DNA of 64,000 nt from Agapanthus africanus (lineage: Eukaryota; Streptophyta; Magnoliopsida; Asparagales; Amaryllidaceae): NCBI GenBank assembly GCA_030015575.1, contig JASDDO010000001.1:137659988-137723987 (forward strand), written 5' to 3'. Below are positions 1 through 11,271 of the stretch, in pieces (position 1 is the stretch's first letter; every line of letters begins with the position of its first letter). Both the position numbers and the translations under genes were made by a program. Under the pieces are notes generated by a model. That model searched no databases, was not told the origin of the DNA, and was given only the letters and a program-made list of their open reading frames with translations.

Positions 1-19
1 CAATATTTTTGACTAATCA

Positions 20-36
20 AATACCCCTAAACTTAT
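20..36 (-). promoter_or_regulatory. Polypurine tract of element A
   Basis: On the minus strand this reads AAGTTTAGGGGTATTTG and lies directly before the LTR start TGATTAGTC. The same block precedes the 3' LTRs of the Athila element (18378-18393) and of element B (56384-56400). Plus-strand DNA priming here is the known role of such tracts. Confidence 0.75.
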
Positions 37-1149
37 CTTTGATCGTCCCGAGCGAACTATTTATTTTCAAAGAAAAAGAAAAAAAAATCCAGCACAGTTT
101 CATAGGCAACATGATCGCACTTAGCTCGTGCAACAAGCCTTTAAATCTTTAAGTATCTCTAGTAGGAGGAGTGTTGTCTCCTGAGGGTTTTCAGCGGATT
201 ACACCCACAAAATCCCAAAATGAAAAGAAAGAAGATAAAAATTACATGCAAAGATAAGCAACATATAAAAGAAAAAACTTGAAATAAGTGTTTCAAACTA
301 TACTAGCTTTTAAGTTGTCATGAGCCCTATCTTAATAGTCATGAAAAGATATCAGAAATCACATCATCTCACAATAAAATATCGTCTTTAGTCTTCCTCC
401 CTATCTTTTCTCCTAACATCGATCATATACCCCTATGTGTGTATAAAATTCGTCCCTACACTTGGAGATTTCAATTCAAGCTATATTTCTTAGTACTTTT
501 TAGTAGGTGATGTTTTAGATGGAATTGCTCACATATTCTTCATGCGATCGTTAATATTTCTTGAGGAACTAACCAACCGATTACCGAATGTGCTCACTTA
601 TTAAGACGTAATTAGCAATATTCTAGTCTTGCAACACCTAAGGCTTAGCAGTGACTCCCAAACCAGTTGGTCTAAGGCACTAGGTGATAAGGCACCCTTT
701 GCTATATTTTTTTATGCTGCCTTAGGTAATTACAAAACTAGTGTTTATTTTTCTGCACCATTTATATTTTATGTGTCATTTATATTTTGTTATATTTTTT
801 CCCTCATACTAAGATTTCTAGACAAGAGTATTTCAAGGTATCCTCTACTATCCCAAGTTTCAAGATGTGTGCACATGCATATAGTAGGGTATCAACATTC
901 AGAAGTTTGGACTCAAGAATAGGGACTATTTGTCATACTTATTTCTATCCGTAAATTAGTGATTCCTTCATCTTACTAATCCTTGGGACAACAGCTCATG
1001 ACTATGTATTACTAGCTTTGATTTAAAACATCTAATTTTCTTTCATTTCTTAAATCTTTTCATATCTTTCATATGTATTTTCACTTTCTAACTTTTATTT
1101 TCAAAAATTTATACAATGCAATATTTACATATGATGCGTGGATATATAC

Positions 1150-1400
1150 AAACCACCCCCCCAAACTTATTCGCAGTAGTGTCCTCACTAATGTTGTCCT
1201 GTAAACTCAAAACCCAAAAACTAGGAGAAACAGTTCAATATTATGGTATAAAGAAGGGGTTAAGAGTGAATGACATTGAAATCCTCCCCCAAACTTGTTT
1301 TTGGCTCACAATCATGCAAAACTTTCCTTTTTTTCAAGAGCCATTTTGAAAATATTTTTCTTCTTCCCCCAAACTTGAGTCTTCCCCTAAACTTGAGTAA
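1150..1400 (-). repeat. Cluster of internal polypurine-tract-like motifs
   Basis: Several copies of a motif close to AAGTTTGGGGG on the minus strand lie near 1157, 1286, 1365 and 1386, inside the 3' UTR of element A and upstream of the terminal tract. Similar copies lie at about 57630-57790 in element B and 17208-17226 in the Athila element. They may be extra plus-strand priming sites; this is inference. Confidence 0.5.
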
Positions 1401-1551
1401 AACAGTGTTTTCATTACTAAGCAGTAAAATTCAACATGAGAGGGGGGGTAAATATTATTATTGGTCTATATAAAGCTTTACAAAGACCAAAAGTTAAAAC
1501 CAACCATTCAAATATTTTGTCTGGGTAACACCATGACTGGTAGAAGAATAC

Positions 1552-3509
1552 TCAAGACTGTATAAGAATAGAGATTGTATCATGTCTTGAATAGAAGAAA
1601 CAGAAATGAGAGTAACGATAAGAGATGAAGATGGGGGAAGATAAGAGGTGTAATCGAAAGGTTTTACGTCTCGGTTGGTGGAGACGAAAAAGCGCTGGTG
1701 AATGAAAACGAGAATATGAAAGATAAGGAATGGGTGGAATAGTCGCATTCTTATATGTAATAAGAAGAAAGGGTGGTGGTTCAACTTTTTCGGCCTCAAA
1801 CAGAGGCGCACGAATTTCCGGTGGAGGTTGATTCATCACAACATCCAAGTTTTTAAGGAACGCAAGTTCTTTGGCGAAAATATTTTCAAAACTTTTATCG
1901 ATATTCCGAATAATGATCTCATCAGAATGAAAAGAATAAGTGGAATATGCAGATTCATTAGGAAGATTGATATTTTCAAGGTCAATGTGTTGCGCACTAG
2001 GATTCAAAACACTCGATTCGTCAGAAATTATGGAGGCAGGAGACTCGAAAAGCTCGTCTACCTTAAAAAAGTGTAAATCAAGTAATCTTTCAAGAATCAT
2101 ATAACTCGAAATATCGGAGTGTGGTTCACCAAAACTCAGTGGAATTGAAAGAAGATTAGAAGAAGAACTAAAGAAAATATGTAATGATATGGGTAAACGA
2201 ACTTGGGTGTCGAGCATTGTTGATTCAGATATAGGAGATGAAGGCTGAATATCGTTTTGCATATCGGATAGATCGGTGGTAAGAATAGGATTGGTTAAAG
2301 GTACAGGAAGATGTTCACATTCATTGGAAAGGACATGATAGGTCGGTGAATCCAACTCATCCAACATAGCGAATTCATCTTCAAAGATATTCTCATCACC
2401 GATTTCACTAACACCTTCAGTTAAATCAAATGAATAGTTCTTTAAAAATTCATCAATTATATTATCCTCAATCGATTGATCACTTGGTTCACTTGATGGA
2501 ATTGAAAGATTTGAAATGTCAAGTGTAGTCGAATAAGGATTGGTTTGATTTGGAATGGTATAAGGCTCTCTTTCCACTCATGATTGGAAAAGTTAAACAT
2601 GTTATTCTCGGGCACCTCATCAATTAGATTATTAAGCGGTTGATCATTCGGTTGGGGTTCAGGATGGAAGGTGTCGAGATTAATAGAATTGGTTCTGGTT
2701 TGACTTTGAAGAATCCCTGGTTTATTCTCACTACTTAATTCCAACTCTGCTTCAAGACTACATATGGTTTGTGAAGAAGTTTCAATGAAGGATTCTCTTT
2801 GAACCATGGATCTTCCTGATTGATGTTCAGAAGCATTTTCTAGATAAGGTGCAAAAGTTGAGTATGGTTGGAATGCGTTCAATTGTTGGCTACGGACGAG
2901 TTCAATGTGTTCCGTATTAGAAATGGGTTTACGCATTGCCACATTAGCCTCAAGAGAAGTATCAACATGAGAGGGTGTGAAAGTTTGGTATTGCTTATAA
3001 GAGTTAGAAGGGTGTATCCAAGTTTCATAACTAGGATTAGGATCAAAATTGTGACATGAAGAAGATTGAGATTGGGTGGTTAGTTAGCGACTGGCAATTG
3101 CTATTTGTTCATCAATGGTCATGGGTTTAGAAGTTGCCATATTAGCCTCAAAAGGAGTATCAATATTTTCATATGGAAATGATTATAATTGTTGTCCTAA
3201 TAGTTTTGGAGAAGTGAAAGGTGTGAAACTATGGCTACGGGCCTTCGCAATATGCTCAGCAATGGACATGGGTTTAAAAGTTTCCTCATCAACCTTAAAA
3301 GGATTATCAACATAAGAAGCTGTTGAATTTTTACACGGTGGATAGGCCTTTGAGTGAGGTGTCCAACTGTTATTTCTAGCACGCTCTATCCTATCCCTTA
3401 AAGAAATGATAGGGTCAGAATTTGTACCAAAGTAATTACGATAATAAGAAATATCTAGTTGTTTGTAGCAAAGCTCGACAATAGTTTGTCGATTTGGGTT
3501 ACCCATCAT
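1552..3509 (-). pseudogene. Unknown acidic Ser/Pro-rich protein of element A (broken ORF)
   Basis: I do not recognise this protein. It starts at 3509 (MMGNPNRQTIVELCYKQLDI) and runs leftward as open blocks at 3509-3183, about 3182-3090, 2942-2570 and 2577-1552, separated by stops and one frameshift near 2570. The N-terminal part repeats a unit of about 40 residues, consensus YVDTPFEA, then KPMSI, then EHI and a Phe-Thr-Pro-Phe ending. The C-terminal part is rich in Asp, Glu, Ser and Pro and contains NIFEDEFAMLDELDSPTYHV. There are no zinc knuckles, DDE residues or reverse transcriptase motifs. Element B carries a clearly related ORF at 59543-57811. It occupies the gag-pol position of an Athila element. 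A Gag-like or accessory role is possible but unproven. Confidence 0.6.
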
Positions 3510-4466
3510 TAGAGAAGTGAAATGGTAATTTTTTTTTTAAAAAATTTTGAAATTGTTTTTCTTGGAAAGAAGGGCTCAACTAAACCAATCATAAACATGT
3601 ACAAACAATCCCTAGAGGTAGGGTCACCTAGGTCAAATCACTAGACCGCTCCTAGACTTCCAAAAGACAAGACGTAGGATCAATCCTCCATCACCATCTT
3701 ATCAATTTTGCAGCCAGGTAAGTACCAGATAAGTGGGAGGTATTCTCTATACAAATCACTGAAATAGCAGGCCTAATTAAGTAAACCACTTTCCTTAGTC
3801 ACACTTGCCTTAGACACTACAAGAGAAATGTGGATAAGCAATAGATTACCCACAGCCCTCCTTTGTCTTAGTTGAGCGCGAATGTTCTTAGAGGCTTGGT
3901 CTAGATATTTTTTATTAATATAGCGTGATGCGTATGCTTTTTATGATTTGTGGGGCCGGGGAAGGGTGTTGAAATCCCTACCTAATCTGAATTTGGGTTT
4001 CTTGCCCCTTAAGTCCGTTTTAAATATGCAAAACAAACCAAAATCTAAAACACGCAAAAAGATATTTTTAGCGGTGCTGTTTGCAAAGAATTCTGCAGGT
4101 AAAAACAATTTATTGGAGTTTTAGAAGGGAGAGGAAGAAGTGTAAATGATACCAAACAAAGTTGGGGGCCAAACACCCAAATATGGCCGCGTTTTAGTCG
4201 CCAAAAGCACCAATTGGCCGCGGTTCCGCCGTTAGTTGGTGAGATCTTCCTTCCAAACTTTGGCCAAACACTCCAATGCTCCTCTGCTCTTATTTGATAA
4301 TTTTTGAATCTCTGCTGGTTGGCTCCAGGTGATCCAAATTTCTCGCAAAACTCGCATAAAAATCGTTAAAAATACAAATTGCGGTTTTTTTATTTCTATT
4401 TTTATGTTCTTTGGTTTTATATTAGAAATCAACCCGAATAATAAGAAAAATAATTACGACCGTTTC
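3510..4466 (-). other. 5' leader of element A
   Basis: No gene here. The stretch between primer site and ORF aligns by eye with the Athila leader at 10338-11271. Shared landmarks are the attattcgggttgatttct block near 4415-4440, the block near 3880-3900 on sequence that recurs at 10890, and the block near 3640-3680. Leaders of this type usually carry RNA packaging signals; that role is inferred. Confidence 0.6.
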
Positions 4467-4482
4467 TCTGGCAATGGCGCCA
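4467..4482 (-). promoter_or_regulatory. Primer binding site, tRNA-Asp type (element A)
   Basis: Reads TGGCGCCATTGCCAGA on the minus strand, two bases after the 5' LTR. It is complementary to the 3' end of plant tRNA-Asp(GUC) with few mismatches, as is usual in the Athila lineage. Confidence 0.8.
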
Positions 4483-4484
4483 TT

Positions 4485-6065
4485 TGATTGATCGTGAAAA
4501 GCCGTGTGTATGTATGTGATAAATAACCGCAATCAATAACGGTGTCACAATAGCTAGCTGCTAGTGAGTACGGGTCGTCCACACGGAAACAATGAACCGC
4601 TTTTCTTGTTTTAGACAAGTTGATAAAAGAGAGGAGGGATTGTTGTCGTTTCTATTAAGAAGGGATGGAAAGTTTATAATAGAAGGGTTTATAGCATTTA
4701 TAGGACTTAGTAGTTAATGGATGAAGGTTTAAAAATAATTCTTTTTATCTTTTAATTGTTTAAAACTAGAAAGATAGCGATGAATGTGGATTAGGATTCT
4801 TGGAGGAAATTAGGGTTTCCCTCTACTGCCCCTTGTCCTTCCATTGATCTCTATTTATCTCAAGCCCTTAACAAAAAAGTATTAATGAATCTCAAATCGT
4901 GGTCGTGACTATCATTAATTGATAGTGCACCTGACAAAAGGGTTAACATTTATTTTGCTAAAATTTATAAAAATTAAAATATCAAAAGAAATTAAGGGAT
5001 TTTTCATCCATTATTCTACCCTATCCTACAAAGCCTAGCAAGAAAGAAATTACTTACCCATGGTTATTAGCGATTTAAAATAGAGCTGGAAGATGAATGA
5101 ACTCATAATTAAAATTTAAAAGTGCAGAAAGTAATACGGAAAGTAAATGCAGAAAAGTAATGCGGAAAATAAAGTGCAGAAAAGTAATGCGGAAAGTAAT
5201 GCCGAAAAGTAATGCGACAAAAATTAAAAGAAAAGACTACCTTTATTGATCAACTAGTGCATTAAAAAATTGCTTGCTGAAAATGTAAATTACAAAAGCC
5301 TAGTTGCTCGCTAGATCTCTCTCTCGATCGATGGATAGACAAATGTTGAATTTTTGAATGAATTTGATAGACAGCTTTCGGTTCTTTATATAGTTTCTGG
5401 AATTAGAAACCCTAGGTGCCATATTAAAGAGTGTAATATTACGATCCAGCTCCTGAATTTCCAGATTCCACGGACACTAACAGACTGTGGGACCGCCGCC
5501 CCAACCCCTGTTTGACTGCGAATCTGCCGCCTTCTGGTAGGATTGTGACTTGGGATTTTTTCGTGGCTTCTTCTATCGATATTTGGAGATCCTCTTGATA
5601 CAGAGATTTTGAAAATATTGCTCTTAATCTTTGTTGTTGCTAGATTCTTCGATTTGCTCCAAATATTCGGCAGATTCGGTTTGATATTTTGATTTAATGT
5701 GGATCTCCTACTTAGATTTCAGACTTGAGCTAATCTTATTATAATACCTGCACAATATCTCAATTCATCTTGTTAGTAGCATTTGTTATTTTTGAGATAC
5801 TATTCCAACCATTTATATGATATGATATCTTAAGAATATTGATTAGGAATATTTGGTATGATATGAATATTTTAATTAATAATATTTCATTTAAATATTA
5901 TATGCATATATTTTCCCTAATTATAATTATAAATGAAGAAATATATGATAATAATTTTTTTATAAATAAACCCACATATGTTCTTTATTTATAATTAATG
6001 TCTTTTAGTAGTAAACAATAATAGGGAAAATGATCATACAAATGTCCATTATTTTTGACTAATCA
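4485..6065 (-). repeat. 5' LTR of element A
   Basis: About 1.58 kb. On the minus strand it begins TGATTAGTC at 6065 and ends with ATCAATCA at 4485. Its U5 end holds the block conserved in all Athila-like LTRs here (4519-4590). A TATA box lies at 5384-5393. Confidence 0.8.
5384..5393 (-). promoter_or_regulatory. LTR TATA box of element A
   Basis: CTATATAAAG on the minus strand. The following bases (GAACCGAAAGCTGT) resemble those downstream of the TATA box at 9491 in the Athila LTR (GGACCGAGAGCTGT), so the core promoter is conserved between the two. Confidence 0.6.
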
Positions 6066-6685
6066 ACCATATATGAAAGGGCCAGACAATAGTGCTTAAT
6101 CAAGCAATCTATGGAAGGGGTAAAACATGATACTCCTCAACCACAGTTGCCTTCATCCACCTACGAAGAAGGAGAAGCTCAAGGAGACGGGAACAAGAAC
6201 AAGGCGATGGTCACAGTCAATAACTAAAAACAACAGAACAACCCTATGATGCTTATCCATCGAAATAAATTCGGTTAGAGTCCCTCTCTTATAAAGAAAA
6301 TTAGGTGGGAATACTCTTTTCCTCGAGAAATATTTGGCCTCATCATGAAATATTAGATGTTGTCACTTCTAGTATCCCCACAACCCGAATAAGTAAATGC
6401 GGTTGATTATCCTGATTATTGCTTATACTATCGAGTTATAAGCTACCCGATCGAAGAATTCTTTGTGTTTAAGAACTGGGTTGAAGACCAGTACAAACAA
6501 GACAGGTTCATATTATCTGATAACTGGAGGGTAGACCTGCCACAGAACGACGAGCCGAAGAAAGCTTATGCCATCAGATTGGGACCCGTTCGATCCAGAA
6601 AATGAAAGCGAACTCATACTGGCTACACAATAAGCTTCTCAAATGAGGGATAAGATGAAGATATGCCTGAGCTTTTCAGATACTT
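6066..6685 (+). pseudogene. Tat-lineage Ty3/gypsy fragment, gag-protease hinge region
   Basis: Plus-strand remains with several stops. Around 6400-6520 the frame reads YCLYYRVISYPIEEFFVFK and continues as NWVEDQYKQDRFILSD, the Cys/His-Pro/Cys region typical of Tat-lineage polyproteins between gag and protease; the second Cys and the His are lost. The last codons before the solo LTR at 6686 join in frame with sequence starting at 8657. This is the oldest recognisable layer on the left side of the window. The first bases (6066-6070) double as the target duplication of element A. Confidence 0.65.
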
Positions 6686-8651
6686 TGTATGTGTGTCTTA
6701 GCACCTCTACTGAGGTTTTAACAAAAGTATGTGAGCAATTAAAAAAATTCTAGAGAGTTAAGTTTACTAAACATGAATCGAACTAGAGATTAGGGTTTTT
6801 AAAAAAAAGCAAATAGGGATTAACTAAGTGAATGGAAGCTACAACCTTTGTAGACCGGTCCTTCACTTCAATTACTCCGTGTAGTAGTCTTAGAGCTCTT
6901 CTACGACTCCACTTGAAAGTTGGAACGAGGTTGTTCGAAGTCTTCGTTTTCTATGGTGATCCACCTCGAAGTCTCTCACTCTCAAACTCACACTTCACTT
7001 ATCTATGAATTAGAGATGACAATAACCTATACTAATTTGCTATTCAAGTGTAGGTTGATGAAGTGGAGATCTTTCTCATTAAAATTCTTTCTTTTTCTTT
7101 TCTTTTTTTAACCTAGAAAAATATCTCCAGAGAAGAAAAAAGAAGAGGATAAACTTGGAAATATATGAATGAACCCTGGAGATAAGATTAGAGATGGATA
7201 GATAAGTATGGATGAATAAAACAATTCAAAAGAATGAGTCATGGTTACTAGAGACTTTGAGAACATAAAAGAAGTCATGACTCATCTCTTCATTTGTTTT
7301 TATCCATATATATTCATCAATATCTTTATTCTTTCTCCAATGTGATTCTTATATTACCATGTTCTTTGTATCATCAACCATGATACATTTATAAATATAT
7401 CATATATATTTATGTAAAGAAAAGAATTAAAATGAGTAATTAGTTAATTATTAAATCAACACTTGATTCAATAATTCGGTCATATCATATATAACCTGAC
7501 TAATACCAAAAATGCTAGATTAGAATACGGTATCATATACTTGTAGTTAATCAAGTTCCCGCACATATCTTCATATGTGCCCTACTTCGTTTTGCTTGAG
7601 CTTGGAAACCTCTATGTGGGACTCTTAAGACTCGTCAATACGCTAGCAGGAAGTAATGATCATATCAGATACCCACAAGCCGTCAGTGGTACTAGCTGGA
7701 TGTAACGGCTACCCAGGTATTGAATGAATATAAGATCAACAAGCAAACTTGTTCAAACTCCCGTAAAGCCTATAAGCAACACTTACCGTACAGTCCGGTC
7801 TCTTCATCTGATATGTCGCATATCGAGTCTGGGGGGTGGAATCGTCAGACCCCAATAAATCGATAAGTCATGCCGATGTGTGGCCTATAACCAATCGAGA
7901 AACTACTAATAACACTTATCAGTAAATCTCATCAGCCCTTTCCAGGGACTAGCAGTTATAGCCAATCACGCATAGCACAACATCAACTCCTAATACCGGA
8001 AGAGACGAAACCCCTCCTATCGCTCATTGCCTCCATGTGTCTCGGGACTATACCCGAAATCCATCTGTTCGCATGACTCAATAGAGCCGTGGTAAGGTGG
8101 AAATCAAAGCACAATGGGAACCACACAATACACTATGAAAATCTCGGGTCTACAGACTAACCTGTACAAGTGTCACCAGAGAACTGCTATTTGACGATAG
8201 GTATAATACTATCTAGGAGTTCTCTGTGAGTTCGTTCAGTGTACTCAGTCTCTAATGAGCACTTGTATACATTCTTTGATTTCAAACACCAATGGATATG
8301 GGACCATCCATCGCCCCAATACAGGGTCAAGAAACATATACACTAGTCTACTCTGGAATATCGATACCCTGTCTCGATACTCTCTCGACTAGGAACTGTT
8401 ATGGATGTGCTTGTGAACTACAAAAGCCCCACTAGTATGATCTGCATCATAGTTCTAGTAGTCAAGCCAACATCCTAAGGGTTTTATCAACATGTACCAA
8501 AAAGACAGTAAACTAAAACAAGTGAACATGTTAAGATCAAGAGCAACCAGATAGTATATTATCATATCGAGCAAGAAAGTCCTATATATATATGTCCATG
8601 CGTCCACTATAATATACATTAATGGCCTCTAGGGCATACATATTCCTAACA
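6686..8651 (-). mobile_element. Solo copia LTR 1 (Angela/Tork-like family)
   Basis: A 1966-bp solo LTR in minus orientation, beginning TGTTAGGAATATGTATGCCC at 8651 and ending ACATACA at 6686. The exact 5-bp duplication TACTT flanks it (6681-6685 and 8652-8656). It shares long blocks with the copia LTRs at 28126, 44318, 46172 and 53905. No internal region remains, so it most likely arose by recombination between two LTRs. Its removal restores the reading frame of the Tat fragment. Confidence 0.9.
8179..8224 (-). repeat. Conserved LTR hairpin (copy 1)
   Basis: Outer arms GAGAACT and AGTTCTC enclose an inner palindrome centred on GGTATAATAC. The structure recurs in five copia LTRs in this window with paired base changes; see the findings. 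Confidence 0.65.
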
Positions 8652-8656
8652 TACTT

Positions 8657-8836
8657 CACAAACGAAGATGAGAAAATTTCAGAATTGCCGCCGGTGCCAA
8701 AGGAGCTAGAAGATGGAATCCACACAACGGCGGATGAACTGAAGAAGATCGACTTCGGAACGAAAGATGATCCGAGACCAACATTTTTCAGCGAGTTGCT
8801 ATCCGAAGAATAGGTAGCTACTTTGAAGGCGGTGCT
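8657..8836 (+). pseudogene. Tat-lineage polyprotein fragment upstream of reverse transcriptase
   Basis: Continues the 6066-6685 fragment in frame after the solo LTR. It reads FTNEDEKISELPPVPKELED, then a stretch with KKIDFGTKDDPRPTF and SELLSEE, then a stop. This is the familiar spacer before the reverse transcriptase in Tat elements. The Athila element inserted at 8836/8837, and the same frame resumes at 19894. The codon run from the ATG at 8622 is not a separate gene: its first 11 codons are copia LTR sequence. Confidence 0.75.
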
Positions 8837-9490
8837 TGATTAGTCTAAAAAAATTGCACAATTATATGAACATTTTCCCTACTATTGTTAACTACTAAAA
8901 GGTGTTAATAGTAAATATAGAACATATGTGGGTTTATTTGTAAAAAGATTATTTTCATATATTTCTTCATATAATTAGGGAAAATATATGCATATAATAT
9001 TTAAATGAAATATTAATAATTAAAATATGCAAATCATGCAAAATATTCCTAATCAATATTCTTAAGATTTAATATCATGTAAATGGTTGGAATAATATCT
9101 CAAAAATATAAAATGCTACTCATACATTGATTTGAGATATTGTGCAAGTATTAGCTCAGGTTTGAAATTCAAGTAAAAGATCCAAGTCAAATCGGGATAC
9201 CGAAACCGAATCTGCCAAATTTTAGAAGCAAATCGAGGAATCTAGCAACGGCAGAGACTCAGAGCAATATTTTCAGAATCTATACATCAAAAGGATCTCA
9301 AAATATCGACAAAAAAAATCCGAAAAAATCTCAAAACCTAGTGCCACCAGGAAGCGACGGATCCGTGGCCAAAGTAGGTATTATGCGGCGGAAGCACGGT
9401 CGAATCTGAGCCGTCGGATATGGATTTTTTGATCATAATCTTAACTGCATATACTCACAGATGGCATCGAGGGTTTCTGGTTTCAAGGAC

Positions 9491-9498
9491 TATATATA
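9491..9498 (+). promoter_or_regulatory. TATA box in Athila 5' LTR
   Basis: TATATATA in AAGGACTATATATAGGACC; the same block recurs in the 3' LTR at 19048-19055. A candidate poly(A) signal AATAAA follows at 9643-9648 (19200-19205 in the 3' LTR), giving a plausible U3-R-U5 order. Confidence 0.65.
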
Positions 9499-10226
9499 GG
9501 ACCGAGAGCTGTGCATTCAAAAATGATCCAAGTGATCACATAATCATCTATTCATCTACCTCCCCAAAGAGAGAGATCTAGAGTAAACTATGGTTCTTGC
9601 AATCTACTTTCTAGGGAGAAAACTTGTATGCAATAGTTGATTAATAAATGTAGTTTTTATTTTAATTCTTTTTGCATTTATTTTACGCATTACTTTTCTG
9701 CATCTTCATTATGCTTTCATTCACCTTCAACCTCTCTTCTAAATTAAACATGAGCGAGTAATTTCTTACTTGCTAGGGTTTGTAGGATAGGATAGAATAA
9801 TGGATGAAAATATCTTTTAACTTCTTTTTAACATTTTAAAGTTTATAAACTTTAGCAAAATAAATGTTAACTTCCTTATCGGGCGCGCTATCAATTTATT
9901 GATAGTCACGACCACGATTTGAGATTGGTTAAACACTTGTTTTGTTAAGGGCTTGACATGAATAAAGATCAATGGACAGACAAGGGTCGGTAGTGGAAAA
10001 CCCTAATTTTCTCCAAGAACCCTAATCCACATTCATCGCTATGGCTCTAGTTTTAAACTATTAAAAGAAAAAAGAGTCATTTTTAATATTGATCCATTAA
10101 CTACTAAGTCCTGTGAACCCTACAAGGCTTTTTATTATAAATTTTACATCCGTATTAAAATAGAATGATAACAATCACCCATCTATTTCATCAACTCGTC
10201 TAAAGTAAGAAAAGAGTTAACGTTTC

Positions 10227-10291
10227 CCTGCGGACGATCCGTACTCATCACGGCTAGCTACTTGCGACACCGTTTTGATTGCGGTTATTTA
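10227..10291 (+). promoter_or_regulatory. Conserved U5 core block
   Basis: Contains CGGACGATCCGTACTCATC, then GGCTAGCTACTTGCGACACC, then TTTTGATTGCGGTTATTTAC. Recognisable copies sit at the same place in the LTRs of elements A (4519-4590, minus) and B (54825-54895 and 60974-61045, minus), although the rest of those LTRs differs much more. An RNA function in the retroelement leader is inferred. Confidence 0.6.
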
Positions 10292-10319
10292 CAAAACACT
10301 CTTTCGTAGACCAATCAAA

Positions 10320-10335
10320 TGGCACCGCTGCCGGG
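10320..10335 (+). promoter_or_regulatory. Primer binding site, tRNA-Asp type (Athila)
   Basis: TGGCACCGCTGCCGGG, two bases after the 5' LTR, complementary to the 3' end of plant tRNA-Asp(GUC) with two mismatches. Confidence 0.85.
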
Positions 10336-11271
10336 AAAATGGTCATAATTTTTTTTCTTATTATTCGGGTTGATTTCTTATTAAAACCAGTGAACATAAA
10401 ATAAACGAGAACCAAAAACGCATCTTGTCTGTCTAACGATTATTGTACGAGTTTTGCAAGGGAATCTGGAGTAACTGAAGCAAGCCAACAGAGAGCCAGA
10501 GATCTTAAACTTGGACTAAAGGAGCATAGGTGTGCCCTGAAGAAATTCCAGCAAAAGCTCTTGGGAAACGGCGGCGGAACCGCGGCCTTCTTGTGGAGTT
10601 AGGCCTCCAAACTTTTGTGGTATTTTCCTATTATCTTTCTCTCTCATCTAAAGCTCCAATAATCTGATTTTACCTGCAGGATTCTTTGCAAACAGCGCCA
10701 CTCAAAAATCTTTTTGTGTGTTTTGATTTCGGTTTGTTTTTGCATATATAAACCGAACTTTAAGGGGCGATTAACCCAAATCCAGATTAGGTGGGGATTT
10801 CATCATTCTTCCAAGGCCCTACAAATCACAAACGAGCATACTATCACCCTACATTAATAAAAAATATCTAGACCTAGCTCCTAAGGACATTCGCGCTCAA
10901 TTAGGACAGAAGAGGGTCGTGGGTAATCTATTGCTTATCCGCATTTCTCTTGTGGTGTCTAGGCAAGTGTGACTAAAGAAAGTGGTTAATTAATTAGGCC
11001 CGCTATTTTGGTGATTTGTATAACGGATACCTCCCACTTACCTGGCCACAAGATTTATAAGGAGGAAGTAGAGGATTGATCTTGTGTCTTGTCCATTGGA
11101 AGTCCAGAAGCGGTCTAGTGACTTGACCTAGGAGACCCTAGCTCTAGAGATTGATTGTGCATTTTTTGATTTGTTGAGTCAAGCCTCAAGTCCAACTATT
11201 TTTCAAAACAAACCTTCTTAAAATCGTTCTTACATTCACACACTGCCACGTGCACTAAACCCGCTTAGTGC
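10336..11271 (+). other. Athila 5' leader
   Basis: About 0.94 kb without a convincing ORF. Its order and blocks match, in reverse, the leader of element A (3510-4466). Confidence 0.65.

Larger units (their letters stand above)
1..6065 (-). mobile_element. Non-autonomous Athila-like LTR element A (3' LTR cut by window edge)
   Basis: Reads right to left: 5' LTR (4485-6065), primer site (4467-4482), leader, an unrecognised ORF (3509-1552), long 3' UTR, polypurine tract (20-36), then the first 19 bases of the 3' LTR at the window edge. The first 19 bases match the right end of the 5' LTR (6047-6065) with one change. The leader and 3' UTR align by eye with the autonomous Athila element at 8837-19888, but no gag, protease, reverse transcriptase or integrase is present. 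The candidate 5-bp target duplication on the right is ACCAT (6066-6070); its partner lies outside the window. Movement in trans by an Athila element is inferred. Confidence 0.8.
8837..10317 (+). repeat. 5' LTR of Athila element
   Basis: 1481 bp, TGATTAGT to CCAATCA. It pairs with 18394-19888 along its whole length with scattered substitutions and small indels. Confidence 0.95.

Noticed and set aside
8622-8813. 63-codon ORF taken as a small gene
   Set aside because: Its first 11 codons are copia LTR end and the rest is a Tat polyprotein fragment; the ATG belongs to neither gene.
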